A stretch of 53,799 bases of DNA from Micromonospora andamanensis (GCF_016863495.1 NZ_BOOZ01000049.1:1-53799); one strand, 5' to 3'; shown: positions 34,064 through 42,831, numbered from the stretch's first letter. Made by a program: numbers and translations. Notes: generated from the letters alone by a model not told the origin.

Positions 34064-35445
34064 CCCACATCCAAAGCGAGCAGGTCCTCTTCGGTCTCCG
34101 GTCGAACGATCAGCCGGGCCCGGCCGTTTCGAACCGCGACCACGCCGGGGCGGGGCACGTGGTTGTAGTTGCTGGCCATGCTGCGGCAGTACGCGCCCGT
34201 GCCGGGCACCGCGACAAGATCTCCGGGCTGCACGTCGGCGGGCAGGAATTCATCCTTCACCACGATGTCCCCGGACTCACAGTGCTTTCCCACCACGCGG
34301 GCGAGCATCGGTCCGGCAGCGCTCGCCCGGGAGGCCAGGGTCGCCGAGTACGACGCGTCGTACAGGGCCGTGCGGATGTTGTCGCTCATCCCGCCGTCGA
34401 CGCTCACGTACGTCCGGATGCCGTCGACGTCCTTGACCGTACCCACCTCGTAGAGAGTGAACACGGCCGGGCCGACGATCGCCCGGCCCGGTTCGATGGA
34501 CAGGTGCGGTGTGACCAGCCGCTCCGCCGCACACTCCGAGTCCACGATCTTGCGCAGCCGCTTGGCCAGGTCGTTCGGGGCGGCGGGATCGTCCTGCGAG
34601 GTGTACGCGATACCGAAACCACCGCCGAGGTCCAGCTCGGGCAGTTCGACGCCGCGGGCGTCGCGGATCTGCGCCTGCAGGGCGAGCACCCGTCGGGCGG
34701 AGACCTCGAAGCCGCTGGTGTCGAAGATCTGCGAGCCGATGTGCGAGTGCAGGCCGCGCAGCTCCAGCACGTCCTCGTCGAGCACGCGCAGCGCCGCGGT
34801 CAGGGCCGCCCCGCCCGCGAGGGAGAAGCCGAACTTCTGGTCCTCGTGGGCGGTGGCGATGAACTCGTGGGTGTGCGCCTCCACCCCGACGGTGACCCGG
34901 ATCAGCACCCGGGGCCGGACACCCCGTTCGCGGGCCAGCGCGGTGAGCCGCTCGATCTCGTGGAACGAGTCGACGATTATCCGCCCCACCCCGACGTCGA
35001 GGGCCCGGCTCAGCTCGGCCACCGACTTGTTGTTGCCGTGGAAGCCGATCCGCTCCGGCGGCATCCCGCCAGCCAGCGCCACGGCCAGCTCCCCGCCGCT
35101 GCACACGTCGAGGAACATGCCTTCCTCGACGATCATCCGAACCACCGCGCGGCAGAGGAATGCCTTGCCCGCGTAGTAGACGTCCTCGTCCGGGAAGGCG
35201 GCCTGGAAGTCCCGGCAGCGCGAGCGGAGGTCGTCCTCGTCGAGCACGTACACCGGGGTGCCGAACTCGGCGGCGATGTCGCGGACGTCCAGGCCCGCGA
35301 CGGTGAGCGCGCCGTCGTCGGAGCGCGCCACGTTGCCCGGCCACAGCTGCGGCACCAGGGCGTTGACGTCGGCCGGGGTACGCAGCCAGGCCGGCCCCCG
35401 GTTACCGATGTCGCCGTGCAGCGCGCCCGCTTCGTGCGCCCGCAT
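34060..35445 (-). CDS. lysA: diaminopimelate decarboxylase
   Basis: It makes lysine from meso-diaminopimelate, the last step of lysine synthesis. The 461-residue fold-III PLP protein has the PLP lysine in DVYYAGKAFLCRAVVR, LGGGFGIAYTSQDDP, and the active-site cysteine region in VVGKHCESGDIV. It starts at ATG 35445 with GGGGAGG just upstream. It stands between argS and hom, with overlapping codons to hom. Confidence 0.97.
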   Translation of the reverse strand: MRAHEAGALHGDIGNRGPAWLRTPADVNALVPQLWPGNVARSDDGALTVAGLDVRDIAAEFGTPVYVLDEDDLRSRCRDFQAAFPDEDVYYAGKAFLCRAVVRMIVEEGMFLDVCSGGELAVALAGGMPPERIGFHGNNKSVAELSRALDVGVGRIIVDSFHEIERLTALARERGVRPRVLIRVTVGVEAHTHEFIATAHEDQKFGFSLAGGAALTAALRVLDEDVLELRGLHSHIGSQIFDTSGFEVSARRVLALQAQIRDARGVELPELDLGGGFGIAYTSQDDPAAPNDLAKRLRKIVDSECAAERLVTPHLSIEPGRAIVGPAVFTLYEVGTVKDVDGIRTYVSVDGGMSDNIRTALYDASYSATLASRASAAGPMLARVVGKHCESGDIVVKDEFLPADVQPGDLVAVPGTGAYCRSMASNYNHVPRPGVVAVRNGRARLIVRPETEEDLLALDVG

Positions 35446-35503
35446 CAGTGCCTCCCCGGCTTCGCGACCGCGGGGCCGGCAAGGTCACGTCTCACGCTCA
35501 CGA

Positions 35504-37168
35504 CTACATCCGTTCCGGCGCCGAGACGCCGAGCAGGCGCAACCCGTTGGCGATGACCACCCGGGTGGCGTCGTTGAGCCAGAGTCGTGCCCGGTGCAGG
35601 TCGGTCACCTTCTCGTCGCCCCGGGGCAGGATCCGGCAGTTGTCGTAGAACCTGTGGTACGCCCCGGCCAGGTCCTCCAGGTAGCGGGCCACCCGGTGCG
35701 GCTCACGCAGCTCGGCGGCGGCGGCCACCACGGCGGGGAACTCGGCGAGCGCCTTGAGCAGATCGTTCTCCTTCTCGTGGTCGAGCAGCTCGGGCCGGAA
35801 CGACGCGGCGTCACCCCGCACCAGGCCCACCTCGGCGGCGTTGCGGCCGACGCTCGCCGTACGGGCCGCCACGTACTGCACGTAGTAGACGGGGTTGTCC
35901 CGGGTGGCCCGGGTCCACAACTCGATGTCGATGTCGATGGGCGAGTCGCTGGAGTACCGGGCCAGCGCGTACCGGGAAGCGTCCACGCCGATCGCGTCGA
36001 CCAGGTCCTCCAGGGTCACCACGGTGCCGGCGCGCTTGCTCATCCGGACCGGCGCACCATCGCGGACCAGGTTCACCAGTTGGCCGATCAGGATCTCCAG
36101 CGTCTGCTCGGGGTCGTCCCCGAAGCAGGACGCCATCGCCTTCATCCGGCCGACGTAGCCGTGGTGGTCCGCGCCGAGCATGATCACGACGCGGTCGAAG
36201 CCCCGTTCCCGCTTGTCCAGGTAGTAGGCGCAGTCGGCGGCGAAGTAGGTCCACTCGCCGTTGGACTTGCGCAGCACCCGGTCCTTGTCGTCGCCGAAGT
36301 CGGTGGTCCGTAGCCAGGTGGCGCCCTCGGACTCGAAGACGTGGCCCTGCTCGCGCAGCCGGGTCAGGGCGTGCTCCAGCTCGTCCCGGTCGTGCAGGTC
36401 CTTCTCGTTGAAGTAGGTGTCGAACTCGACCCCGAAGTCGCGCAGCGAGGACTTGATCTCGTTGAACATCAGCGCGACGCCCTCGACCCGGAAGACCTCC
36501 TGGGCGGTGGCCTCGTCCAGGCTCAGCACCTCCGGCCGCCGGGCCGTGACCTGCTCGGCGATCTCGGCGATGTACGCCCCGCCGTAGCCGTCCTCCGGCG
36601 CCGGCTGGTGCCGGGCGGCGGCGAGCAGCGAGCGGGCGAAGCGGTCGATCTGCGAGCCGGCGTCGTTGAAGTAGTACTCGGTGCCCACGTCGGCACCTGT
36701 CGCGCGCAGCAGCCGGCTCAACGCGTCGCCGACCGCCGCCCAGCGGACGCCACCGATGTGCACCGGACCTGTCGGGTTGGCCGAGACGAACTCCAGGTTG
36801 ATCTTGAGCCCGGCGAGCCGGTCGCTGCGGCCGTACTCCTCCCCCGCCTCGACGATCGAGCGGGCGAGCTGCCCGGCGGCGGCGGCGTCCAGCCGGATGT
36901 TGAGGAAGCCCGGGCCGGCGATCTCGACCGATTTGATGCCGGGCGTGCTGGCCAGCTCGGCCGCCAGCGCGGCGGCCAGGTCCCGTGGCGGCAGGCCCAC
37001 CTTCTTGCTCAGCTGAAGCGCCAAGGTCGCAGCGTAGTCGCCGTGCTCAGGGTTGCGGGGTCGCTCGACCGTGGTGTGCTCCGGCAGCGCGGAGCGGTCC
37101 AGCCCTCGGTCGGCGAAGACGGCGTGAGCGGCGGCTAGGACGGCTTCGGCAAGCTCTGCAGGAGTCAC
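35504..37168 (-). CDS. argS: arginyl-tRNA synthetase
   Basis: This class I synthetase of 554 residues has an N-terminal additional domain, the HIGH-like motif in FVSANPTGPVHIGGVRWAAVGD, KMSKS-like RMSKRAGTVVTLEDLV and the C-terminal helical anticodon domain. The GTG at 37168 follows a -10 box (TAACAT) by exactly 6 nt, with no ribosome site, so translation is probably leaderless. It heads the argS-lysA-hom-thrC group, a common order in actinobacteria. Confidence 0.97.
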   Translation of the reverse strand: MTPAELAEAVLAAAHAVFADRGLDRSALPEHTTVERPRNPEHGDYAATLALQLSKKVGLPPRDLAAALAAELASTPGIKSVEIAGPGFLNIRLDAAAAGQLARSIVEAGEEYGRSDRLAGLKINLEFVSANPTGPVHIGGVRWAAVGDALSRLLRATGADVGTEYYFNDAGSQIDRFARSLLAAARHQPAPEDGYGGAYIAEIAEQVTARRPEVLSLDEATAQEVFRVEGVALMFNEIKSSLRDFGVEFDTYFNEKDLHDRDELEHALTRLREQGHVFESEGATWLRTTDFGDDKDRVLRKSNGEWTYFAADCAYYLDKRERGFDRVVIMLGADHHGYVGRMKAMASCFGDDPEQTLEILIGQLVNLVRDGAPVRMSKRAGTVVTLEDLVDAIGVDASRYALARYSSDSPIDIDIELWTRATRDNPVYYVQYVAARTASVGRNAAEVGLVRGDAASFRPELLDHEKENDLLKALAEFPAVVAAAAELREPHRVARYLEDLAGAYHRFYDNCRILPRGDEKVTDLHRARLWLNDATRVVIANGLRLLGVSAPERM

Positions 37169-37174
37169 CGAACC

Positions 37175-37180
37175 ATGTTA
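37175..37180 (-). promoter_or_regulatory. -10 box for leaderless argS operon transcript
   Basis: TAACAT on the minus strand is 6 nt upstream of the argS GTG, the spacing expected when transcription starts at the first base of the start codon. No clear -35 box is visible. Confidence 0.5.
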
Positions 37181-37268
37181 TCGGGGGTAGACTCGGTCCC
37201 CGCGGCGGCGACCCAGCATCCGAACCCAGCCCGCCAGAGCCCCTGACCGACCGACCTGACGAGGCACG

Positions 37269-38087
37269 ATGAGTATCAGCACCCCGGGCGGCCCGGAACG
37301 CCGCCCGACCGTGGTCAGCACCGGCAAGAAGCCGGCGGCGGGACGGCCGGCCGCCGGCGCCAAGGCGACCGGAGCCAAGGCTGGCCCCAGCAAGTCCGGA
37401 TCGGCCCAGCGCGCGGGGGGCGGCAAGGGGCCGCGTAAGCCGATCACCCCGGTGAAGGTGAGCCAGGGCCGGTCGTGGGGGCCGATCGCGCTCTTCGTCG
37501 CCGTCGGCGTGCTCGCCACGTCGATCATCGGTTTCGGCGCCTGGGCGACCTTCAAGGGCAGCCAGTCCTGGGAGGACAAGGCGGCCGACATCGCGGGCAT
37601 CGTCAACTACCGCGAGACCGACCCGGAAAGCCTCACCTACGAGTCGCACCAGTCCGGCAAGATCGAATACAAGTACAGCCCGCCGGTCGGTGGCGCGCAC
37701 AACAACGCCTGGCAGCGGTGCCTCGGTGACGTCTACGACGCGCCGATCGCGTCCGAACACGCGGTGCACAGCATGGAGCACGGCTCGGTCTGGCTCACCT
37801 ACCGCCCGGACCTGCCCGCCGCCGACGTCGAGAAGCTGGCCAGCGTGATCCGTGGCAACGACTTCATGCTGATGAGCCCGTACGAGGGCCTGGACGCCGC
37901 CGTGTCGCTCCAGGCGTGGGGCTACCAGCTCAAGGTGGACAGCGCCGACGACCCGCGGATCAAGGAGTTCGCCACCACGCTTGCGCAGAACGCCTCGATC
38001 GAGCCGGGCGTGCCCTGCTCCTCCGGCAACTACACCACCGGCACCGGCACCGAGCCGCGCGAGTTGGCTCCGCCGACGGGTGGCTGA
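37269..38087 (+). CDS. DUF3105 family membrane-anchored protein
   Basis: The 272-residue protein has a long basic, Ala/Gly-rich cytosolic tail (1-70), one membrane helix (WGPIALFVAVGVLATSIIGFGAW, about 72-93) and an extracellular DUF3105 domain with SPPVGGAHNNAWQRCLGDVYDAPI, HAVHSMEHGSVWLTYRPD and a conserved C-terminal cysteine (PGVPCSSGN). The family has no established function; the His- and Cys-bearing motifs suggest metal binding, which is only inference. GAGG precedes the ATG. It is coupled to the DUF305 gene with one base between. Confidence 0.88.
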   Translation: MSISTPGGPERRPTVVSTGKKPAAGRPAAGAKATGAKAGPSKSGSAQRAGGGKGPRKPITPVKVSQGRSWGPIALFVAVGVLATSIIGFGAWATFKGSQSWEDKAADIAGIVNYRETDPESLTYESHQSGKIEYKYSPPVGGAHNNAWQRCLGDVYDAPIASEHAVHSMEHGSVWLTYRPDLPAADVEKLASVIRGNDFMLMSPYEGLDAAVSLQAWGYQLKVDSADDPRIKEFATTLAQNASIEPGVPCSSGNYTTGTGTEPRELAPPTGG

Positions 38088-38088
38088 C

Positions 38089-38742
38089 ATGCCCAGCGCG
38101 ACCCAGGAGGCCCCTCCGGCTGAGCGCAACGGCACCGAACTTCGCAGGCCGTCCCGGGCGCTGCGCTACCTGACCCTGGTCATGGCGGCGGTGCTGCTGC
38201 TCGGCGTCGGGTGGACGGCCGCGACACTTGTCGCGGACCGGGCTCCCGGTGACGACTCGGCCGAGGCCGGCTTCGCCCGGGACATGTCCCGTCACCACGC
38301 CCAGGCGGTGGAGATGGCGATGATCGCGTACGCCAAGGGGCAGGATCCGGCGATCCGGCAGATGGGCTACGACATGGCCCTGACCCAGCAGGCCCAGATC
38401 GGCCACATGCAGCGCTGGTTGCAGGAGTGGGAGCTGCTGCCCACCGGTTCCCGGCCGGCCATGGAGTGGATGCCCGACGCCGTGCCGGTCGGCCAGGACG
38501 GGCTGATGCCCGGCATGGCCACCCGCGACGAGATCACCCAACTGCACGAGGCCCAGGGCGCCGAGGTCGACAAGCTCTTCATCAAGCTGATGATCAACCA
38601 TCACCTCGGTGGCGTGCACATGGCCGACGGCCTGCTGAAGGTCTCCGACCGCGCCGAGGTGGTCCGGATGGCCCAGGCCATGAAGCAGACCCAGCAGAAG
38701 GAGATCAACGAGCTGCGCCGCATGGAGGTCACAAGCGGCTGA
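38089..38742 (+). CDS. DUF305 family protein, membrane-anchored
   Basis: The 217-residue protein has one N-terminal membrane helix (YLTLVMAAVLLLGVGWTAATL) and an extracytoplasmic DUF305 helical domain with the paired motifs FARDMSRHHAQAVEMAMIAY and FIKLMINHHLGGVHMADGLL. DUF305 is the family that includes the copper-binding cyanobacterial CopM, so a metal or stress role is possible; the methionine- and histidine-rich helices agree. It starts one base after the DUF3105 stop, so the two are likely one unit. Confidence 0.87.
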   Translation: MPSATQEAPPAERNGTELRRPSRALRYLTLVMAAVLLLGVGWTAATLVADRAPGDDSAEAGFARDMSRHHAQAVEMAMIAYAKGQDPAIRQMGYDMALTQQAQIGHMQRWLQEWELLPTGSRPAMEWMPDAVPVGQDGLMPGMATRDEITQLHEAQGAEVDKLFIKLMINHHLGGVHMADGLLKVSDRAEVVRMAQAMKQTQQKEINELRRMEVTSG

Positions 38743-38766
38743 TTCGTTGCCACCCGGCCCGACCTC

Positions 38767-38802
38767 CCGCCGCCCCGCTCGTCACGTCGAGCGGGGCGGC
38801 GG
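38767..38802 (+). terminator. hairpin after the DUF305 gene
   Basis: A perfect 15-bp stem CCGCCGCCCCGCTCG / CGAGCGGGGCGGCGG with a 6-nt loop lies 24 nt after the stop. A short TTT follows. Confidence 0.8.
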
Positions 38803-38886
38803 TGCGTTTGGCAGCCGCACCCGACCGGGATCACCGCCTCCGCCCCACCTTGGTGCCATAAGACCGATTTTCCCTCTAGGGGTTAC

Positions 38887-39609
38887 TTGGAGCGAAGTGC
38901 ACTCGTTGTCCGGGACGTGGGGGTTGCACTCAGAGACGCGCGGCGTTCGGTCACCAGCTGGTGCCGACGCCACACCATCGGCGGTGACGGAGCGGTGGCA
39001 GCCGTCCGTCGCGGACAGCGGCAGGGTGAGCCGGGAACACTCAGCCGCGAACAGGAGCTGGAACTCATCGACGCCCTCCGGGGCGGATACCCCGACGCGT
39101 TCGGCCTGGACGAGGAACTGTGGACCCGCCAGAGCCTGCACGCCCTCATCGAGCAGCAGTTCGACCTGACGCTTGACGTGGGAGTGGTCGGGGCGTACCT
39201 GCGGGCCTGGGGGTTGGGTCCGCGCGAGCCCCGCGAGCGGGCCTGCGGGCTCTGCGTCGGAGCGGTCGAGCGTTGGGTGCGCAGCGAGTACCCGGCGATC
39301 ACCCGGGCCGCCCAGGAACACCTGGCCGAGGTCTACTGGCTGGGCCGGGTCAGGCTGCGGGGCACCATGCCCGCGGCCGACGTCATCTCGGCGGTCTCCT
39401 CGCGAGGGCGGGTCCGGTTCATGGTCACCACACCGTCGGTCGACCCGCCGCTGCCCCGGGAGTTCCTGCACCGACTCAGCGGCGCCGAGCAGCGCACCGT
39501 GCACCTGATCGTGGACGGCTCCTGGGCCCGCAACGAGTGGCCGCGCCGGCTGCCCCGACGGATCGTGCCGCACCCGCTGCCCAGCTGCGGACGCGCGCTC
39601 GCCGCCTGA
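38887..39609 (+). CDS. winged helix-turn-helix protein, probably a domesticated IS630-type transposase
   Basis: The order of segments matches IS630 transposases: an N-terminal HTH (about 1-60), a winged helix (YPDAFGLDEELWTRQSLHALIEQQFDLTLDVGVVGAYLRAWGLGP, about 70-120), then a DDE-like region with VISAVSSRGRVRFMV, FLHRLSGAEQRTVHLIVDGSWARN. The first Asp-Glu of the catalytic triad appears replaced (VYWLGRVRLRG), and there are no flanking inverted repeats, so I think it has lost transposition and may act as a DNA-binding protein. The start (TTG 38887) is uncertain; an AGGGG lies nearby. Confidence 0.65.
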   Translation: MERSALVVRDVGVALRDARRSVTSWCRRHTIGGDGAVAAVRRGQRQGEPGTLSREQELELIDALRGGYPDAFGLDEELWTRQSLHALIEQQFDLTLDVGVVGAYLRAWGLGPREPRERACGLCVGAVERWVRSEYPAITRAAQEHLAEVYWLGRVRLRGTMPAADVISAVSSRGRVRFMVTTPSVDPPLPREFLHRLSGAEQRTVHLIVDGSWARNEWPRRLPRRIVPHPLPSCGRALAA

Positions 39610-39640
39610 GCCACGCCGCCGACACCCGTCACATCCACCC

Positions 39641-39681
39641 GAACGGAACCGGTCCGTCAGCGACCCGGGCCGGTCCCGTTC
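39641..39681 (+). terminator. imperfect hairpin after the winged-helix gene
   Basis: Arms GAACGGAACCGG (39641-39652) and CCGGTCCCGTTC (39670-39681) pair with one mismatch, about 30 nt after the stop. It is a probable terminator. Confidence 0.45.
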
Positions 39682-39764
39682 AGGTGAGCCGAGACCCACG
39701 CACGACCCACCGATACCGATTCGGCGATCGGGTGGGAGGTTTGCTAATCTTCTCCAGTCACTGA

Positions 39765-39836
39765 GCCCCCGTAGCTCAGGGGATAGAGCACCGCCCTCCG
39801 GAGGCGGGGGCGCAGGTTCGAATCCTGCCGGGGGCA
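39765..39836 (+). tRNA. tRNA-Arg (anticodon CCG)
   Basis: The 72-nt cloverleaf has acceptor GCCCCCG/CGGGGGC, D stem GCTC/GAGC, anticodon stem CCGCC/GGCGG with loop CTCCGGA (anticodon CCG), T arm GCAGG-TTCGAAT-CCTGC and discriminator A. CCA is not encoded. It reads the rare CGG arginine codon. An accessory region starts right after it, and tRNA genes are common insertion sites for mobile elements. Confidence 0.95.
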
Positions 39837-39912
39837 CGTCACAGAACTGCAAACGCGCAGCGCGACCGCTCAATCACTGATTGTGGACGTCGGCTTCACG
39901 CTTTGAGCGATC

Positions 39913-39947
39913 GAGGATGCCCCGGGCGCACCGCCCGGGGCATCCTC
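39913..39947 (+). terminator. strong hairpin downstream of tRNA-Arg
   Basis: A perfect 16-bp stem GAGGATGCCCCGGGCG / CGCCCGGGGCATCCTC with a 3-nt loop lies 76 nt after the tRNA. It is the likely end of its transcript. Confidence 0.8.
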
Positions 39948-40028
39948 ACGTTCAACACGCAGCCGCACGATGCAACAGAGCCCCGCAGCGAGCCGAGAGC
40001 GAGTAGAGGTTAATGAGAAAATCGTGCC

Positions 40029-41390
40029 ATGCCCCATGATTACGGTACTCTCATCGGTTCGAGCTCGGTGCGCTCAGGGCTGGACACCGACATCACCCCT
40101 CTCGGTGAACGCGCTCTTCGGGGCGTCCTTGACCACGTGATCGCTGTCGGAGACGAGGCTGAGTCGACCTACCTTGAGGTCAAGAGCACTCTCGACATGA
40201 ACGGCAAGGCCGCCGCAGCCAAGATCGCGAAGTTCCTTCTGGGCGCAGCCAATCGGCGTCCGCACGAAGCCGCCAGGCACTTCCGTGGGTACGCGGTGCT
40301 GGTGATTGGTGCGCAGAAGGACGGCGCATCAGGCGTACCACGCGGGACAGAGGCACACGAACTCGAAGATCGCCTCCGTCCCTACCTCGGGCCGCAGTTC
40401 CCGGCGTTCGAGTTCGGAAGGATCGGTGTAGACGCCGAGCACGAGGTGCTGTTTGTTATCGCGCAACCACCGCAGGAAGGGCATACGATCTTCGCGTGCC
40501 ACAAGAGCTTTCAGGGAGACGACCGCCGCGACAACCTGGAAGACGGAGCGGTCTACGTACGGGGCACAAGCAACACCAGGCCGGCTCGCTCCGGAGAGAT
40601 CGAGGCACTCGTCGAACGAGTGCGCGGTGGCAGGAAGCCGCCGATCACACTTGAGATGGAAGTGCTTGGCCCGATCAGCCGAGTTGAACGTGTGGAAGAG
40701 GTCCTGGAGAGCCTCCGCGACTACGAAGAAGAGCAGTTCGGCAATGAGCCAGAGCTCGCGAAGGACGCGTTCGCGGCAACGTCGATTCGGCTGGCCTCGA
40801 GCGTCTTCGGCGGCACAGCGCACCTGACTACAGAAGACCGGGAGCGGGCATTAGCCACGTGGCGGAAAGGGAGAACCGAGCATATCGCGAGAGGCCGTGA
40901 GCACTTCTTGGGCGTCGCGCTCAGGGGTGTCGGCGTTCGCGTCGTCAGCCGGGACAGGTTCGTCGCCAAGCCGCACCTGATCGTGACCTTCCATGGCTGC
41001 GAGATGCTCGACTACCGCGATCCTGATGACGCGGACTACGCGACGGCGGTCGAACCCATTCTTCGCGAAAGTAATCCGCTCGGAGCGCCCGTCGACTTCG
41101 CCGCCCTGCGAGCCCACTCCCACAATTACCCGGTGGCATGGCGCAATCGCGAAAACGACGCCGAAGTCGTGTTGACACCAGAGTCGTTTCGTCCGAACGT
41201 CCCCTGGACGAGCGACCAGGACGACTACGTGATCGTCGCGAGGGATCCTCAGACAACCTCGGTAGAAATCACTTGGATCCTCACCGAGGACGGCAATGAT
41301 GAGGTGACCAGTGGCGCTCTCGAGCTGCCGACCGACGAACTCATCGACGCAGCCGACCTATTTAGCTCGGTGTTCCTCAGGGAAGACTGA
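40029..41390 (+). CDS. AlbA_2 (Schlafen-like) domain protein
   Basis: Residues about 35-200 read like an AlbA_2 domain: AESTYLEVKSTLDMNGKAAAAKIAKFLLGAANRRP, YAVLVIGAQKDG, HEVLFVIAQPPQEG and GAVYVRGTSNTRPARSGEIEALVERV. The remaining 250 residues have no recognised fold. AlbA_2 domains bind nucleic acids or nucleotides and occur in regulators and in phage-defence proteins. It follows tRNA-Arg and precedes two nuclease-like genes, so a defence role is plausible but inferred. Total 453 residues; a hairpin follows the stop directly. Confidence 0.75.
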   Translation: MPHDYGTLIGSSSVRSGLDTDITPLGERALRGVLDHVIAVGDEAESTYLEVKSTLDMNGKAAAAKIAKFLLGAANRRPHEAARHFRGYAVLVIGAQKDGASGVPRGTEAHELEDRLRPYLGPQFPAFEFGRIGVDAEHEVLFVIAQPPQEGHTIFACHKSFQGDDRRDNLEDGAVYVRGTSNTRPARSGEIEALVERVRGGRKPPITLEMEVLGPISRVERVEEVLESLRDYEEEQFGNEPELAKDAFAATSIRLASSVFGGTAHLTTEDRERALATWRKGRTEHIARGREHFLGVALRGVGVRVVSRDRFVAKPHLIVTFHGCEMLDYRDPDDADYATAVEPILRESNPLGAPVDFAALRAHSHNYPVAWRNRENDAEVVLTPESFRPNVPWTSDQDDYVIVARDPQTTSVEITWILTEDGNDEVTSGALELPTDELIDAADLFSSVFLRED

Positions 41391-41420
41391 CGCGGCGGAT
41401 CCAGTGTTCAGTCCGCCGCG
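41391..41420 (+). terminator. hairpin directly after the AlbA_2 gene
   Basis: The arms CGCGGCGGA and TCCGCCGCG (9 bp) with a 12-nt loop begin at the base after the stop codon. Confidence 0.6.
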
Positions 41421-41519
41421 AATGGGGGCGCGTGTCGGCGAGAGCAGGTCCGCCATTGAAGATCAGGTGCTCGCTCATCGGCTAGACGAGTGCGTCGCGG
41501 CCAACCACGATGACGGTGC

Positions 41520-41740
41520 GTGTTGCTGCTCGTGCCGCTCGGCGACCTCCTCGACCGCCGCCGATTCGTCCCGGTGATGCTGCTGACCTCGGCCGTCGCA
41601 CTGCTGCTGTGCGCGCTGGCACCGTCGATCGGCGTGCTCCTCCTCGCACTCGGCGTGCTCGGCGTGACGACGATTTCCGGACAGGCCCTCACACCGCTCG
41701 CCGGGGACCTGGCCGGCGCCTACCTTCCTGGCGACGACTT
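41520..41740 (+). pseudogene. MFS transporter fragment
   Basis: About 73 residues (LLLVPLGDLLDRRRFVPVMLLTSAVALLLCALAPSIGVLLLALGVLGVTTISGQALTPLAGDLAG) match the second and third helices and motif A of an MFS transporter. The start of the gene and about 300 residues at the end are missing; the frame then runs into unrelated sequence at a stop. It is a remnant between the AlbA_2 gene and the nuclease gene and marks past rearrangement. Confidence 0.75.
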
Positions 41741-41838
41741 GAGTAGAACAACGAATGGAACGAAGTGTCATTCCATGGACTCGGAGCGCCATTTCGTTGA
41801 TTAAGCAGCAGCGAAGTAGCGCAATAAGTAGCCGTGCC

Positions 41839-42825
41839 TCAGCCAAGAATCTCTAGTAGTCGGAATAGTCGGCGAAGCTCCTTTGACTGGACGGCAAGAG
41901 CGTCGATATCTAGATCCGCGATGCTTCTGCCCAAAGTTCCCGGTTGTGGTCGACGCCGAGGCGTATCTGTAATTCCTAGCGCCACCTCGAAGGTGGGATC
42001 GAGAGTGATGAACTCAATTTCGACTTCGTCTGAAAAGTCGCCGACTCGTAAGCGGTCGGCAATGCGCTTCTGATTCCAGCCCGCCTTGCCATCACTGTCA
42101 ATAACGATGACTAGGCGATCAACCTCGCGATGCATCTGCAGTTGAGCCAACGCAACCGGCGCAATATTCAACAAGCCTCCTGCGGGAATAATATTGAAGT
42201 CCGGTGGATTACTTGATCGCTCAGCGAGCGAGTTCATAAGCCGGAGGTCGTATGCGCCTTCGACAATAAACAGGAGCTTCTGCGACTTCGGTGACCGGGC
42301 TTGAGACTGGGGAGCGATAGAAAAGAATGGAGTGCCCGCCTCTGCCGCCGCCCTCAGCTTAATCGCCAGCGCTTCCACGATTCCGATACCCTCAGACCGC
42401 ACGATTTCACGAATTTCGGAGCCGTCGAAAAGAATCAGATTGAGGGACTTTCCCGCAATGAGGGCATCCACAGCATCGCCAGAATAGCCGCCCATGCTAA
42501 TGAAGACCCCGATGGTTCCGGAGAGCTTACCATCAAGCTTGCCCTTAAACTGATAAAGGGCAGATGCTGGGATAGGGTCTTTGGTCCACTTTGCCTCAAG
42601 TAGCATGGGGCGACCCTGAAACACGAAGGAGCCATCGATTTCTTCACCCTTGGGCCGGTATCTTGTACGAGGATCTAGGCCGGCATTTGCAAACATTGCC
42701 TCAAGCACGCCTTCGAACCTCTGCCCACGCTGTCGCTTTTCGGCCCCAGGCGCATCCTGCGGAATGCTCTCGAGAGCTAAAAATTGAGCACGCCAGTCGT
42801 CGCCGTTTTCCGCCGAGTTTTCCAT
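41839..42825 (-). CDS. PD-(D/E)XK nuclease domain fused to a Toprim domain
   Basis: This 328-residue protein has two nuclease-type modules. The N-terminal one looks like an Mrr-type restriction endonuclease: RGQRFEGVLEAMFANAGL, then Asp64 in EEIDGSF and Glu77-Ala-Lys79 in LLEAKW. The C-terminal one looks like Toprim: Glu189 in LLFIVEGAYDLRL and Asp243-x-Asp245 in LVIVIDSDGK. All key acids appear present, so both may be active. The GC content is clearly lower than that of the neighbours (28 to 31 of 60 bases in three sampled lines), which points to recent transfer. Possible restriction or anti-phage enzyme. Confidence 0.75.
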   Translation of the reverse strand: MENSAENGDDWRAQFLALESIPQDAPGAEKRQRGQRFEGVLEAMFANAGLDPRTRYRPKGEEIDGSFVFQGRPMLLEAKWTKDPIPASALYQFKGKLDGKLSGTIGVFISMGGYSGDAVDALIAGKSLNLILFDGSEIREIVRSEGIGIVEALAIKLRAAAEAGTPFFSIAPQSQARSPKSQKLLFIVEGAYDLRLMNSLAERSSNPPDFNIIPAGGLLNIAPVALAQLQMHREVDRLVIVIDSDGKAGWNQKRIADRLRVGDFSDEVEIEFITLDPTFEVALGITDTPRRRPQPGTLGRSIADLDIDALAVQSKELRRLFRLLEILG

Positions 42826-42831
42826 GAAGGG

